DNA from: Plicaturopsis crispa FD-325 SS-3
Lineage: Eukaryota; Basidiomycota; Agaricomycetes; Amylocorticiales; Amylocorticiaceae
Direction of reading: 5' to 3'
Assembly: GCA_000827205.1 (NCBI GenBank)
Contig: KN832557.1
Location: forward strand, 1,876,030 to 1,940,029
Length of the DNA stretch: 64,000 bases
In this document: one piece after another, positions 1 to 13,965 of the stretch
How positions within the stretch are numbered: the first letter of the stretch is position 1
Layout: each line of letters starts with the position of its first letter
Notes under the pieces: model-generated
What the model saw: only the letters and a program-made list of their open reading frames with translations
The model's database searches: none
Told to the model about the DNA's origin: nothing
Program-made: the position numbers and the translations under genes

Positions 1-47
1 ACGGGTTTTTGTCACATTCCCCATGCGAAGAGCTAATTTAACTGAAG

Positions 48-481
48 ATAAAAACGGCGTCATTGAGGTGGCATTCACCGATGCTCGACGATATCTCTGC
101 TGTTAGTGTGCTGCGATCGCAATACCGTTTTTGTGCTGACGCATTGCCCAGGTGAAAACATGGGACAAAGTCAACTCTGGCATGATCAAGATGTACACTG
201 CCGAGGTCCTGAACAAGCTCCCGGTCATCCAACACTTCTTGTTTGGTTCCATTCTATCTTACGATGGGCCTCTTCCGCTGGCTTCGGATGTCAGCCAGGA
301 TGACGACCACTGGGGCCATGCACACGGTGACAACGGTGGGGCAGGTCAACGCGAGGTCGGCTGGGGCGACTGCTGCGGTATCCCGGTCCCCAGTGCCTTT
401 GCGGCGGCGAGGGCAGAGCAGGACAAGATTCCTGGCTTGAGGTTGGCAGGTCCGGGCATAAGACCTGTACCATTTGATTGA
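48..481 (+). CDS. PTPA: PP2A phosphatase activator (PTPA/RRD), 3' end only
   Basis: Last two exons of a serine/threonine phosphatase 2A activator, a peptidyl-prolyl isomerase that activates PP2A catalytic subunits. Exon 48-101 encodes the conserved stretch around [14 protein letters not shown]. An intron follows at 102-151 (donor GTTAGT, acceptor CAG). Exon 152-481 continues with [20 protein letters not shown] and QHFLFGSIL, the PTPA C-terminal core. It ends with the fungal-type tail [14 protein letters not shown]...GIRPVPFD and a stop at 479-481. The upstream acceptor at 47 (GAAG) is weak, and all earlier exons lie outside the window. The chitin synthase start follows 320 bp downstream on the same strand. 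Family assignment is firm; the 5' exon edge is tentative. Confidence 0.88.
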
Positions 482-801
482 TGCATCCGTTGCACTACAA
501 GCTGTATCCCACACACATGTCACTGTATTTTTCGTCTGTCTCCCATGGTCTACCTGCACATGCTCTCACTCTAGCCTGTGGCAAACGGTCGAATCTAAAT
601 GTAGTTGTCGGCGGTATTGGTCCTTGGACCGCCACGTGAGAAAATTACACCGGTGCAGGCCGCTGTGCTGCTGCTCCTCATCCCCACCCTACGACGACGG
701 CAACGCCTCTCTTTCTCCTTCCTGCCGTGCAGCAGTTGATATTTCTTTATACCCTGCTAGCTTTTATTCTTCATCTTAACGACGCCTAGGGCCCGGCAGC
801 C
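482..801 (+). promoter_or_regulatory. Intergenic spacer / 5' leader of the chitin synthase gene
   Basis: 320 bp between the PTPA stop and the chitin synthase start. About 660-780 is pyrimidine-rich (runs of CTCTTTCTCC), as is common in fungal leaders of well-expressed genes. No gene or obvious regulatory motif is seen otherwise. Confidence 0.4.
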
Positions 802-3800
802 ATGAATAGCCGCGCGTCTAGGATGAGCATGCACCAGCAGCTCGAAGCCGTCACCGACCTCTCGACGCTCTCGCCCGTCTCAGACGACATCATCGTATCA
901 TGTCTGCGCGAACGTTTTATGACCGACAATGTCTACACCAACATCGGTTCATCCGCCCTTGTCGCCGTCAACCCGCATAAATATATTCCCGCGAGCTCGG
1001 ACCAGGTGCTGCAGAAGTACGCGGCAGAGTACAGAGACACATCTGACGACAAGGAGCCCTTGCCTCCACACATCTTCCAAATCACCAATAATGCGTACTA
1101 CCACATGCGTCGGACGACGCAGGACCAGAGCTTGCTATTCAGGTGAGCTCCCGTATTACTAATATCCGCTGTATAAATACTTACGATGTTGTAGCGGCGA
1201 GTCTGGGAGTGGAAAGTCGGAGAATCGCAGGCTGGCAATGAAGACACTGCTTGAGATGAGCGTGTCCAACCCTGGGAAGAAGGGCGCGAAGCTAGCGACG
1301 CAGGTACCTGCGGCGGAGTTCGTGCTCGAGTCGTTCGGAAACGCGCGCACGCTCTTCAACGCGAACGCCTCGCGCTTCGGGAAGTACACAGAGCTGCAGT
1401 TCACCGACCGCGGCCGCCTCTGTGGTATCAAGACTCTCGACTACTACCTCGAGCGGAACCGTGTTGCGGGTGCGCCATCGGGCGAACGCAATTTCCACAT
1501 CTTCTACTACCTCGTCGCCGGTGCTACGCCGGAGGAACGTCAGCATTTGCATTTAGTCGACAAAGCGAATTATCGGTATCTCGGCTCCCGTGGTCCCGTC
1601 GGGAGGGGGAACCAGGCGAGGGATGATGACGCTCAGCGGTTTGACCAGCTCAAGGTTGCGCTGAAGACTATCGGTCTCTCAAAGCGTCATGTCGCGCAGA
1701 CGTGCCAGCTTATTGCTGCTATCCTCCACCTCGGAAATCTCGAGTTCACTATCGACCGACACCGAAACGAAGATGCAGCCGTCGTCCGAAATCTCGATGC
1801 TCTTGACATTGTCGCCGAGTTTCTCGGCGTGCATTCCTCTTCGCTCGAAGCAGCTTTATCGTACAAAACCAAGCTCGTCAAGAAAGAGCTGTGCACGGTA
1901 TTCCTAGATCCCGATGGCGCCTCAGATAATCGTGACGACCTCGCAAAGACGTTATACTCTCTCCTCTTTGCCTGGATCAACGAGAACATAAATCAGAAGC
2001 TCTGCCGTGACGACTTTGCGACCTTCATAGGCCTGTTCGATCTGCCCGGTCCCCAAAATATGACGTCTCGACCCAATTCCCTCGATCAGTTCTGCATCAA
2101 CTTCGCCAACGAGCGGCTGCAGAACTGGATTCAGAAACGGCTGTTTGAGAGCCACGTAGACGAGTACAACAACGAAGGCATCGCACGCTTCGTTCCACAA
2201 GTCCCGTACTTTGACAACTCAGAGTGTATTCGGCTGCTTCAGAACACGCCGGGCGGATTGACGCATATCATGGACGACCAAGCGCGGAGGGCGCCCAAAA
2301 AGACGGACCACACGATGGTAGAGGCATTTGGAAAACGGTGGGGCAATCACTCATCGTTCAAGGTCGGGTCTATGGATCGATCTGGCTTCCCCACGTTCAC
2401 TGTCAACCATTTCAATGGACCGGTCACGTACTCTGCGGACGGCTTCATCGAGCGTAACCTCGACGCGCTCAGCCCAGATTTCGTGTCCCTGCTCCGTGGT
2501 ACGAGCACTAGTCCATCCGACCCGAGTGGCGGAGAGGGTTCGGGCTCGAACAACCCTTTCGTGAAGGGCCTCTTCTCAGCGAAGGCTATTGCAACTCAGG
2601 CTCACCCTCGCAATGAAGACACGATCGTTGCGGCCCAGCAACCCGTCAAACCGATGCGGGCTCCTTCTACCCGGCGAAAGAACACGATCAAGCGCCTGCC
2701 TAAGCTTGATGAGGACGAGGTTGATGAGAGAGAGGAGGACGAGGGCCCGTCTGCCGGTAGCGGTCCTCGCTGCGTAGCGGGCGAGTTCCGTGCAGCATTG
2801 GACACACTGTTCGAAACGCTGGACGAGACGCAAGCCTGGTTTGTCTTCTGCATCAGTCCGAACGACTCGCAGCTGCCAAATCAGGTGGAGGGTCGCTCAG
2901 TCAAGAGCCAGGTGCGGAGCACGGGGCTGTCGCAAATCGCGAAGCGATCCGTCAATGTATTCGAGGTGGGAATGACGCCAGACGAGTTCTGCGAAAGGTA
3001 TCGCGAGCCGCTGGGTGCGATGGGCATCGTTGAGGGTGATACACGGGAGCAGGTCGAACAGTCGAGGAGCGCGTTGGGTCTGCAAGAGCGGGATATCGTA
3101 TTAGGGCAACACAAGGTCAGTGAAACCACGCACTGAAGGAAGAGTAACAAATACTAATTCGTGCACTCCTCTGGTAGGTCTTCCTCTCGCAAGCTGCGTT
3201 CCACAGGCTAGAGGACCAGATACGTTCCCGGGACGTCGAGGAACAAAAGCGAAATCGCATTCGCGATGCGGAAGCGCAGGCTGGCCTTGATCCTCGACAA
3301 CTTGGAGACCCTTACGCCCCTTACCTGACGCCTGGTGGGGACCACGAACGATCACCATACGGTGGGCCCTCCTATGGTGATCCCTTTGACCAGTCCACCC
3401 AAGCTCTTCCCCTAGTTTCCAACGCTGCGCCGTTCCAGCGTGCAGACCTCTACGATGACGAGTACGATGATCGCAAATCCCTTCGAAGTGAAGACTTCGA
3501 CGCCCGAAGTCGTTTGACTAGTAATCGCGACGACTCGGTATCCAATTTCGGAACCGAGTCCTATGCCCCGTCGCGAAACATGTTCCAAAACGCCGACAAG
3601 GGTCTTGTCGACAAGGAGGTCTTACCTGGCGAAGTACAGGACGGTGAGACCGCCGAGGTTGTCAAGGAAAGCTCGGCGCGTCGGAGATGGGTTGCACTGT
3701 GCTGGATTTTGACATTCTGGATTCCCAACCCCCTGCTCACATATGTTGGACGGATGAAGCGCCTCGACGTCCGTCAGGCCTGGCGTGAAAAGTTAGCCCT

Positions 3801-6800
3801 CAACATCATCATCTGGTTCATCTGCGGTTGTGCCGTTTTCGTCATCGCAATTCTCGGGGCCGTCATCTGTCCAACAGAACACGTCTTCAGCACCAGCGAA
3901 CTGGCCTCGCATTCCAGCACAAGTAATCCCAACAACGTCTACACATCCATTCGCGGAGAGGTTTTCGATCTTACCCAGATCGCAGACGTTCACCAACGCA
4001 TCGTTGGCGTCGTACCGGAGAAGTCCATCCTCAAGTATGGTGGTCTGAGTGCAGACGCTATTTTTCCAGTACAGGTTTGTGAGCATGATTCTTGATTTCG
4101 TGATATAGACTAAGAAGCCCCTACATGCAGGTCAGCGCACTCTGTAACGGCGTAACTGGTTCTGTCAGTCCATACGTTGTCCTCGATTCGAGCAATACCA
4201 CGGACCCCAACGCCGTATACCACGACTTCCGCGCCTTCACCAACGATTCCAGACCCGACTGGTATTTCGAGAGCATGGTGACCATGCGCTGGAACAGCCG
4301 CGTCGGTTTTCTAGGCTATGAACCCAAGGAGCTCAAGAACATGGCTTCGGCTGGGAAATCGGTGGGCGTTTACAACGGTCTTGTTTACGATGTCACGTCG
4401 TACATCAACAACGGTCCCGCTGTGAGGGCGCCAACTGGTCAACAAGCACCCTCGACCGATGTACATTTCATGGACGGAAGCGTACTTGATGTCTTCAAAT
4501 TCAACTCGGGTCAAGACATCACGAAGAAACTCGACAACCTGAATATCGATAAGGACGTCTTGGCACGGCAGAAAGTATGCTTGCGGAACCTGTTCACCAT
4601 CGGCAAAGTCGACAATCGAAACTCTGCACAATGCCTTTTCGCAACCTACATCCTGCTCGTCCTCTCCGTCATCATGGTCAGCGTCATCGGCTTCAAATTC
4701 ATCGCCTCTATCAATTTCGGATCCGCTCGTGCCCCGGAAGACCACGACAAATTCGTCATTTGCCAAGTGCCATGTTATACGGAGGGTGACAGTTCGCTTC
4801 GCAAGACGATCGACTCACTGGCCAAACTCAAGTACGATGACAAGCGCAAACTGCTCCTCATCATCTGCGATGGTATGATTGTTGGTTCCGGGAATGACCG
4901 TCCCACTCCCCGCATTGTCCTCGATATTCTCGGCGCAGACCCCAATCTCGACCCCGAACCTCTCAGCTTCCTTTCGCTCGGTGATGGTGCCAAACAACAT
5001 AACATGGGCAAGGTTTACTCCGGTCTGTACGAAGTTGCGGGTCACGTTGTGCCGTATCTTGTCGTTGTGAAGGTTGGAAAGCCGACCGAACGATCTCGGC
5101 CTGGCAATCGTGGAAAGCGTGATTCGCAAATGCTACTTATGCATTTCTTGAACAAGGTGACATCTCCGTCCATGAAGCCACTCTTCGATCGCTAACACTC
5201 CAACAGGTTCATTTTAACTCCCCCATGAACCCTTTGGAGCTAGAGATGTACCATCAAATCAAGAATGTCATCGGAGTCAACCCCACGTTCTACGAGTACT
5301 TGTTCATGGTCGACGCTGACACGACCGTTGCGCCACTTTCTGCCAATCGGCTCATCTCTGCGTGCGTACCGTGGTTTTTGTTGACCTTACCGGCGTTAAC
5401 TCTCCCTTAGTATGATCCACGACAAAAAGCTTCTCGGAGTATGTGGTGAGACTGAGCTGTCCAACGCGAAACAGTCCTTAATCACAATGATGCAAGTCAG
5501 TAAATTTTGCATTTCTCTTTCGCGCATTTTTCTTAGATGGTCCTTAGGTCTACGAATACTTCATTTCGCATCACATGGCCAAAGCCTTCGAAAGTTTGTT
5601 CGGTTCAGTGACATGCTTGCCAGGCTGTTTCACGCTCTATCGCCTTCGTACACCGGACACACACAAGCCCCTCATCATCTCCAACCAGCTCGTCCATGAC
5701 TACTCCGAGAACCGGGTCGACACCTTGCACATGAAAAATCTCTTGCATCTTGGAGAGGATCGGTATCTCACAACCCTTCTCCTGAAGCATTTCCCCATGT
5801 TCAAGACACAGTTTGTACGCGACGCGCATGCGTACACTGTAGCGCCCGATGACTGGAAGGTTCTGTTGTCTCAGCGTCGCCGGTGGATCAACTCCACTGT
5901 CCACAACTTGGGCGAGCTGGTTTTCCTTGAGCAACTCTGCGGTTTCTGCTGTTTCTCGATGCGGTTTGTTGTCATGATCGATCTCCTCTCGACGCTCACT
6001 CAACCGGTTACCGTCGCATATGTACGTCTTGCTCATATGCTCTCTAACAGCTCACTGACATTCACTTGTTCCAGATTGTTTATCTCGTTTACCTTGTCAC
6101 TGTTGAAAACAAGGCAATTCCGACGCTCTCGCTTATCATGATTGCCGCCATCTATGGTATCCAAGCCCTCGTGTTCGTCATGCGTCGCAAATGGGACATG
6201 ATCGGGTGGATGGTATTCTATATCCTTGCCATCCCCGTATTTTCGTTCTTCCTGCCATTGTACTCGTTCTGGAAGATGGACGACTTCTCGTGGGGTGCTA
6301 CTCGTCTTGTCATGGGTGAAGCTGGCAAGAAAATGATCATTCATGTGAGTTTGGCGCCTCGTTGTATGCTGTCCTTACGAAGCTGACGCCGTTCTTTCTT
6401 CAGGACGAGGGCAAGTTCGATCCACGTGTCATCCCTCTCAAATCCTGGAATGATTATGTATGTAGCTTCTTTATGTGTGTCACTTCGAGGAAAATGCTGA
6501 CGCATCCGTCCTAGGAAAATGAACTCTGGGACAAGGAGTCGAATCATAGCATTGGATCATGGGTACCACCTGCCAAGGGCGTTCCCTACGCTGGATCCCA
6601 GACAGCATCCATATATGGCCGCGAGACGTACTACGATCCTCAGCCGCGGAGCTACTCGCCAGCTCCTTCGCAGACAGGGATGTACCCGCCACAGGTTGGG
6701 ATGTATCCTCCGCCAGGATATCAATCTGGACGAAACACGCCCATGTCTGCGTCTCCGCTTCGACCTATGAGCGACGTCCTATATCAGCCTGCGCCTTCTA

Positions 6801-7054
6801 GACCCGTTACCAACTATCTAGACGTCGCGATTCCCCAGACTGGTGGCTCGGACAACGGGGACTATGGCTCTGGTGCACCGAGCGATGTGGAACTTGAGCA
6901 GGCAGTGCAGAACATACTGCGTTCTGCGGATCTCAATACCGTCACGAAACGCGGGATCCGCAAAAATCTCGAGGACCAATACGGAATGGACTTGACGGCG
7001 CGCAAAGCCACGATCAATGCTGCTATTGATCGTGTCCTTCTGAGCCATGCTTGA
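802..7054 (+). CDS. Chitin synthase with N-terminal myosin motor domain (class V type)
   Basis: Membrane glycosyltransferase that polymerises UDP-GlcNAc into cell-wall chitin; the motor domain is known in this family to help deliver or tether the enzyme at growth sites. Ten exons: 802-1142, 1195-3115, 3178-4074, 4131-5156, 5207-5361, 5411-5495, 5548-6021, 6075-6344, 6404-6457, 6515-7054, giving 1920 aa. Order: myosin head about 1-770 with P-loop GESGSGKSE at 115-123, split by intron 1; membrane segments about 929-985; two cytochrome-b5-like stretches near 1015 and 1130; another membrane segment about 1223; catalytic domain from about 1260 with MVDADTTV near 1429, [10 protein letters not shown] near 1544 and the QRRRW signature near 1583; C-terminal membrane segments; and a DEK-C domain about 1864-1919. 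Length and architecture match complete class V enzymes. No defect seen. Confidence 0.97.
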
Positions 7055-7905
7055 TTGGACATTGGACACTGTTTTCTTCTTGGATTTTCTTGCTGTCGTG
7101 TGGCGTCGTCAACTTACTACATATCTCCCCCCGCTCTTTATGATAATTCTGGACTCTTAGCTGTTATCCTGCATCATGTCCCCCGCACTCCTGTCGATAA
7201 CTGGACTCTGCATCCCATCCATGTGTTCTACTCATATAATAGCATACAGACATGGCCCTTCTGGAAATCGTAATATTCATGGTACAAGTATTTATGTATG
7301 TGGGACTAAGCATGATAGTATATTGACACTAGATATGTGAGCATTCATATGGCATGTCTATAGCAGACGCCGAGATTGCGAGGCAGGTTGCAGTGCAACT
7401 TGGACGCGACGCTGAGTTTGAACCTTACATGCTTATTTTGCTACTTCGCCCTCGACACTCCCTCCACTTGCCCTGCTTACTATATATACTTGCCCTTGCC
7501 CTGATCGACAGCCCTCGACGCTGCTTGGAATTTTACTGGTCGTCCTTCTGCGCATCTGCGCAACTGGCCGTTTCATCTTTCCAACGTCTCGAACATTCCA
7601 CTATCATGCGCCGCACATAGTATGGGCAATGTCAAGTCTGAAGGCCGAGAAATTTACGTCACTTTCCATGCAGGGTATGCGAGCGTTTCATGATCTCTAT
7701 TCATGAGCTCTATCCTGGTAAGTATGAGAAATACACTTGATGTAGTAGTAGTTATACAGTGCGTGCGTGAGTTAACGTTGTATCGATGCAGTGGGTCTTT
7801 AGTAAGAGGAAACGAATAATCCGAAGGTCGAACATAATCATAAAGGCGTTGTGAGAAAAAAATGAAGCAAGAGAAAGAAAGAGATAGACAGGAAAAGAAA
7901 GGCAA
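7055..7905. other. Convergent 3' spacer without a gene
   Basis: 851 bp between the stop of the chitin synthase (plus) and the stop of the ABC transporter (minus). It is AT-richer than the genes and presumably holds both 3' UTRs and polyadenylation signals. Short open frames here have no recognisable domain. Confidence 0.5.
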
Positions 7906-10900
7906 CTACTCGCCAGCCCATTCGCCGCCGCTGGCAAGCTGCGCGAACACACCGTTCCGCGCCATGAGGTCCTCGTACGTGCCCTCCTCTGCCACTGCGC
8001 CCTCGTGGACGACAACGATCCGGTCGCACATGCGCATGGCCGCCAGCTTGTGCGTCACCATGACCGTCGTGCGGCCGATCTTAGCACGGCGGATCGTCTC
8101 CAGCACGGCGGCCTCGTTCGACGGGTCGAGCGCAGACGTGCACTCATCCAAAATGAGGACGCGCGACGGCCGGGCGAGCGCCCGCGCGATCTGCAAACGC
8201 TGGGCCTGGCCACCGGAAATCAAGGACGCGTTTTCGCCGACCATAGTGTCGTAGCCCTGCGGGAGGGACATGATGAACTCGTGCACGTTGGCCGCTTTCG
8301 CGGCCCTGCGGACGTCTGTCGGCGATATCCGCTCGTTCCCGTACGCGATGTTGTCTGCGACCGTAGCGTCGAAGAGGTTGGGGTTTTGGCTGACGACAGC
8401 GACATGTTCCCGCAGGTACGTGGCGTCGGTGGTGTGCAGTTGGCTGGGTCCGATGGAAAGCGAGCCAGAATCGGGTTCGTAGAGGCGCTGGAGGAGGGCC
8501 GCAATGGTCGATTTGCCTGAGCCAGAAGCTCCGACAACAGCCACACATTCCCCATCAGCGAACTTCATAGAGATGTTCTTCAGGACTTGAACCTCTGGGC
8601 GTTCGGGGTAGGCAAAGGTGACACGGTCAATGGAGACGTCGCCGGCGATGGGTGGCCGGAGAACGCCACGGGACTCGTCGGTGGTAGTGGAGAGCCTCAA
8701 AAGTTGGTTGAAATCCCGAGTGGCCTGCACCGACTTGGCAATCTTTTGAGTGAAAGCCATGAGCTGCGAGCCGATGGTGACGGTGAACACCACGAGGTTA
8801 AGGACTTCGACCATTTGCAGGTACGTGTACGTTCCACGGGCGATGAGGACGGCTCCGACGTAGAAGAGGAGGGCTTCTGCGAAGTAGATGAGTGCACTGG
8901 CGACGCCGTATGTGCAGCCTTCGACCAATGCACCCTTGATACCGGTGTGAAGCGCCTCGTCGGTGGCGTTGTCGAACTGCCGCTGGAATATGCTTTCAAA
9001 CGCCATTGAGCGAATGCCGCGAATGTTCGAGATGGCCTAAAAATCACACGATCAGCTAGTGCTACATTACAGAATGGGAGAGAGAACACACCTCGTAGTA
9101 TCCTTTTGCGACATCCTCCCGAGCACGCTTGTTCCGGAGCTCGCATTTGGCCGCCAGGCTAGTCTGCAGTGCCATCGTGCCCGCAAAGATGGGTGCGATC
9201 GCAAAGCCGACCAACGTCAGCTGCCAGCCGCGGATGAGCGCCCAGATCAAGCCGACACCGAGCATCGCGCAGACGACAACGCACTGCCCGAGCACCGTCG
9301 CGATGAGCGTGCGCGCGTCGTCGCCGTCCTTGATGAGCACCTGCACGAGGCGCACGGGGCTGTTCGCGCTGCGGTCGAACCACTTCTTGTCCTGTGCGAG
9401 GATGAGGCGGAAGCAGGTGTTCCGGATGCGCGTCAGCCAGGTCATCGCGGCGGTCTCCATGATAAAGTACTTCAGCCCGATGAGGAGCCCATCCAGGGCT
9501 GCGATGCCGAGAACGAGGCCGCCGTACTGGTTGATGACCGTGCTGTCCTTGGCGCCGATGGAGACCTCGAAGAGGAGACGGGAGAGGAGGAAGGAGAAGA
9601 TAGGCGTCATGGCGCCGCTGAGAAGGCACACGACGAGCCCGAGGAGAACATAGGGCTTGTAGGGGACCGTGGGGTAGACATCGCGGACGAGCTGCATGAA
9701 CGATTGTTGCTGCCCATCGGACGCAGCAGACGGTGCGTCCTCGGACTGAGCCTTTACAACCTTGACCGTCGTCAGTGGGGGCAGCTTCACGTCGTCCCAG
9801 CGCGTACGGGGTGCCCGTCGGCTGCCAAGGCGTTTCGATGAGGCCTGCGTGCCACTGCGCTGCAGGGCAGCCTTCTCGGAGTCATAACTGGAGTTGTCTT
9901 GAGCAAAGATTGTGGTCGAGCTAGCGAGTGATGGGTGTTTGGTGGAATACACGGGGGATGTGGGCGAGAACTGGAGGCTGCGGCGTCGACTGGGGACGTT
10001 ATGAGAGGCGGGCGGGGGAGGGAAAGAGGGGACGTCGATGCTGGACCGGCGTCTTGGCCTATCTTGCAGATCCTTCGCGAAGGCATCCGCAGGAACGAAG
10101 TGGCTCACGCGCTTAGAGTCGCGGGAGGCGTCGGGGGCTGGCAGACCAGGCGGCTTCGTGAGGTCGTGGACGACATCAAACATCCAGTTTCCCATGGTAA
10201 TAGGACGGAGTGCAGCACCTGCAATGCTCTGGTGCTTGACGCTGAATGGCCTGCGGTCGAAGTCCTCTTCCATCTCCATCTCCATTTCTTCCAGGAGGGC
10301 CTCGACATCTTGGACCTTCTCGCCCTCTGCTGGAACAAAGCCGCCAGTGGCACCCTGGACCTCCATCATGGCACGGAAGTCGCCAGTCTCAGCCACTTCG
10401 AGGTCGCTGCGGTAGCCCTGTTCCACTACTTCTCCGCCCTTGAGCACGTATACAAAGTCGTCGGCGCCTATTTGTGAGAGGTCGTGTGTGATTACAATGG
10501 TTGTCTTGTTCTGTCGCCACCGCTTGATAGCCTCGAACACCAGGACTCGCGAGGTCGCGTCCAGCGCGGACGTCGCTTCGTCTGTGAAGTCGAGCTATGG
10601 TCAGAATGACAGGCATCAAGAGATCAAAAGACTGCGACTTACCGAGAACTAATACAGTGGGATTCCGGAGCCGAGCCCGAGCCATAGCAAGGCGCTGTTT
10701 CTGGCCACCAGATAATAGCTGCCCGCCATTGCCAAGCTTCGTGTCGTATCCGTCGGGCAAGTCGCGGATGAAATCATGCATAAGCGCCGCCCTGCAGGCC
10801 TCGATGACCTCCTCACGCGTCGCGTCCTCAGGGCGCCTGCCACTGCCCGGCCCGGCCAGGCCCATGGCGACGTTGTCGTGTACACTCATATCGAATAGAA

Positions 10901-12445
10901 TACAGCTTTGCGCGACGCCGGCGACGTGCTGGCGCGTCCAGCGCTCATCGAGATAATGCACATCCTGGTCGTCGAGCTGGATCACGCCCGACTGCGCGTC
11001 GTACATGCGCAGCAGGAGCTGCGCGATCGTCGATTTCCCCGACCCAGATCCTCCGACGATGAACGTCGTCTCGCGCGCCGGGAGGAACAGCGAGACGTTC
11101 GAGAGCACCGGCATGCCTGGGCGCGAGGGGTACGCGAACGTGACATCGTGCAGCGCGAACTCGCCCTCGCATTTCGCGGGCGCGATCTTGCGGAGGTACG
11201 TCGGGCGGCGGTGCAGCTGCCCGGGGGCGGGCGCGTCGACGAGCGCGAGCAGCTCTGCGATGGCGAACTTGCCCTTCGCGAGGACGATGAACTGCGGAAT
11301 GCACATCTGGAGGTTGCTGGTCGCGATGAGGCACGCCCAGAACACGGACATGACGTCACCCGCGCTGACGTGGCCCTCGCGCACGAGCTTCGCGCCGAAC
11401 CAGAAGCCCTGCACGAACATGCCCATCATGACGAACTGTGCCATCGCGCTCGTGAGGCCCCACACGCCGTTGAGCTTGCGCGCAGCGCCGCGCACGCGCT
11501 CGAGCGTCGCCGCGAGGACAGTGCGCTCGTGCGGGGCGGCGTTGAAGGCCTTGACGGTGGCGATGGCGGCGACGGCGCGGTCGACGAGGGTGGCTGCGCT
11601 GGCGGTCTCGGCACGCTCGACGGCGAGGAGGGGGCCTGCGACGCCCTGCGAGAGCCCCTGGATGAGGACGAGTGCGGGCACCGCGGACAAGATGACGAGG
11701 GTGAGGGACCAGGAGCGCTGGAAGGCGAGCGCGAGGCAGGTGATGCAGGTGGTGAGGTACTGCAGCAGCATCCCGGACGCGAGGCTGGATGCCATGCGCA
11801 CGTCGTCGGTTTCCCTAAAAGTTGTTGAGTGGCTGCGCGCGCGTCACAATTTATGCACGGGACTCACCTGGCAAACTTGGCCATCAGGCCACCGGCGCCG
11901 TCCGCACTGACCGTGCCCTCTGCACCCATCTTGGTGTCAAACCAGACCATGTCTTTGTTGGTGACTGCCGCGTAAACGCGTTTGCGGAGGGCCATCACGT
12001 TGCGTTCACCGGTCCAAATCCACAGGCTAGATGTGATGCTGCTGAGGGCGAGGGCGCCGACACCGAGACCAAGGAGCTCGAGGGCGGCGAGGCCAACACC
12101 CTGGAGGAGCGCGTCTTTGTCCTGTTGCGAGGGGTTTGAAAGAGGGAAGGCGGCAAAGGCGTCGAAGTTTTGACCGATGACATATGTCATGAACGGCGCG
12201 ATGCCACCAGCGATCATGGAGGTGATTATGGCCGGTAGAACGAGCAAGAGAAGGTGGCGGCGCGAAACGAGAGAGAAAAGGAGTCGAATGGAGGGTGTAG
12301 GACCGGCCGGTGCTGTGTGAACGGATGCCGCTGGAGATACTGGCTGTTTGACATCCGGTGCGATGGTTGAAGGAGACTGAGTGAGTTCGTATTCTGGTTT
12401 CGTCGTTGCGGTCGTGTCGACTGCGAGTGCCGTAGGGCGTCGCAT
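7906..12445 (-). CDS. STE6: Full-length ABCB-type ABC transporter, STE6-like (a-factor-type pheromone exporter)
   Basis: Two-half ABC exporter. Four exons on the minus strand: 12445-11868, 11814-10643, 10581-9092 and 9036-7906, together 1456 aa. TMD1 starts about residue 65. NBD1 has Walker A GGSGSGKST near 446, signature LSGGQKQR near 560 and Walker B VLVLDEATSALD assembled exactly across intron 2. A long Ser/Pro/Arg-rich linker (SRRRSLQFSPTSP) separates the halves. TMD2 is followed by NBD2 with GASGSGKST near 1249, ISGGQAQR near 1351 and LILDECTSALD. The start at 12445 was chosen because upstream residues look non-coding; an in-frame ATG at 12574 is possible. In basidiomycetes, relatives of this architecture export farnesylated mating peptides. 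The STE6 name is inferred from architecture and general resemblance; another ABCB multidrug exporter remains possible. A long plus-strand open frame across it is an antisense shadow. Confidence 0.82.
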
Positions 12446-13965
12446 CGTGTTCGTGGCAGGATGGGGGGATGAGGAGAGAAGGAGGGAGAGAAAATATCGA
12501 GAGCCATGGCTTTGAACAATTGTCGAGGACGAACAATGGGACTCGGACGTAATAGCGGACAATAGGGATCGCACCGAATGCTCCCTTTCTCTTTGTCTCC
12601 TTCAAAGGGCCATCGATGGATCCAGACCAGATTGAGGGGCGTGCCTTGGCGGTGGCAGCCGTCGTCGCAGGCTCCAGGGGATGAACAGCGACGAGAGGGC
12701 CTTGTCAACGTCGGGTACTATGAGCAGGCATTTCAGGACTTGGTACGCATGCGGCACGCAGATCGATGGCGAAAGCTACACAGGTTGGTAGAACATGATT
12801 CCGAGCGCTTGTCATTCTCGATCTCGCTGTCGTGGTCATCGTCGGGAACAGTGTCGAGATGGCTCTGCTCAACGACGTGAACGACGAGCTCGATACAATT
12901 CCTGCAATTTCCCCATTCGGATATGATGTACAAATAATCATCAACAGAGCTGAAGCCACGCGGCTACTCACCGCCATTATTCTTTGCCTTCTTTGCCTTC
13001 TCACTCACACTCAACTCGTGCTATGGACCTATAGCTACGACCGTCTCGGATTGCTCAAGGCAACAACGAAGTAGATAAGACCTGACGAAAAGGTCGCCAA
13101 GGGAAGGTTAGACCCGCTACACAGACCTGTTTGTCTATTCTCATGGCTCACGCACGCAAACCTGTCTGTCCTGGCGCATGGAGGGGCCGCTGGAGATATC
13201 TTGGAACTGTGCGCGGACCATTCCACCAGACACAGACTTATCCCTGTCATCATACTTGCTCAATAAGGCCCCAACGCACGGTGCCCGCTTTCAGAGCTTT
13301 GACGTCGCGCTCGCCACCGCCATATAGTGCGCTTCACACTTCTCTCGGCAAGCAGCAGAATTATTCCGCGCAGGCCTCCTTCGTTGTTCTGCCGCCTCAA
13401 AACCGGTAAGTTGCCTTTGATGAATCCATTCACCACCTTTGGATGGGACACCCGTGCGCACCCCTTCCCAGCAATGGACGGCTCACAAGACATTCCGTTT
13501 CGGCCCTTTGGCTACGAATATCAAGTCAGCCTCGGCCGTTCTCCGTGCGTGATCTTGCGGGAAGATTATGCCTCGCATCGCCTTTCTGACCGTCGTGGTT
13601 TTCCAGCTTTTGAGCGCTCCATGTGGCTTCCAAGGCCCAGTGGCAAGGGGCCACCTCTGACGGCGACACCGTCCTCCACTCGGCTGCAAGCTTACCTGTT
13701 GCTGCACGGGTTCAGGCGCGGAGCCCAGTGTCTACCGATCGAATTCGCGCCCGGACCCGGACCCTCCACCGAGTAGAACCAGGTCGAGCACCACTTGCGA
13801 GTGCGCTGTCATGGATCCAGGCATCGATAAGGCGACGACGTACCCCTCAGCGCAGATCGTGTCGTCGCGTACATGCGTCTGCCGATGTTCTCCGCAGTGC
13901 GCGTGGTGCTCACTGTGTCACTGCTCGTCGACCTCGTTCTGTTGACCCTCCCTCGGGACGCCGTT

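Noticed and set aside
9059-9841. 260-codon plus-strand frame opposite the second half of the ABC transporter
   Set aside because: Same reason: antisense to conserved ABC exons, low-complexity charged translation.
10908-11828. 306-codon plus-strand frame opposite the STE6-like gene
   Set aside because: Antisense shadow of a GC-rich coding exon; composition (Arg/Glu/His-rich, no domain) is typical of such shadows.
12578-13074. Frames near 12.6-13.1 kb as a membrane protein gene
   Set aside because: One frame ends in a hydrophobic run, but no consistent splice model or family resemblance could be built.
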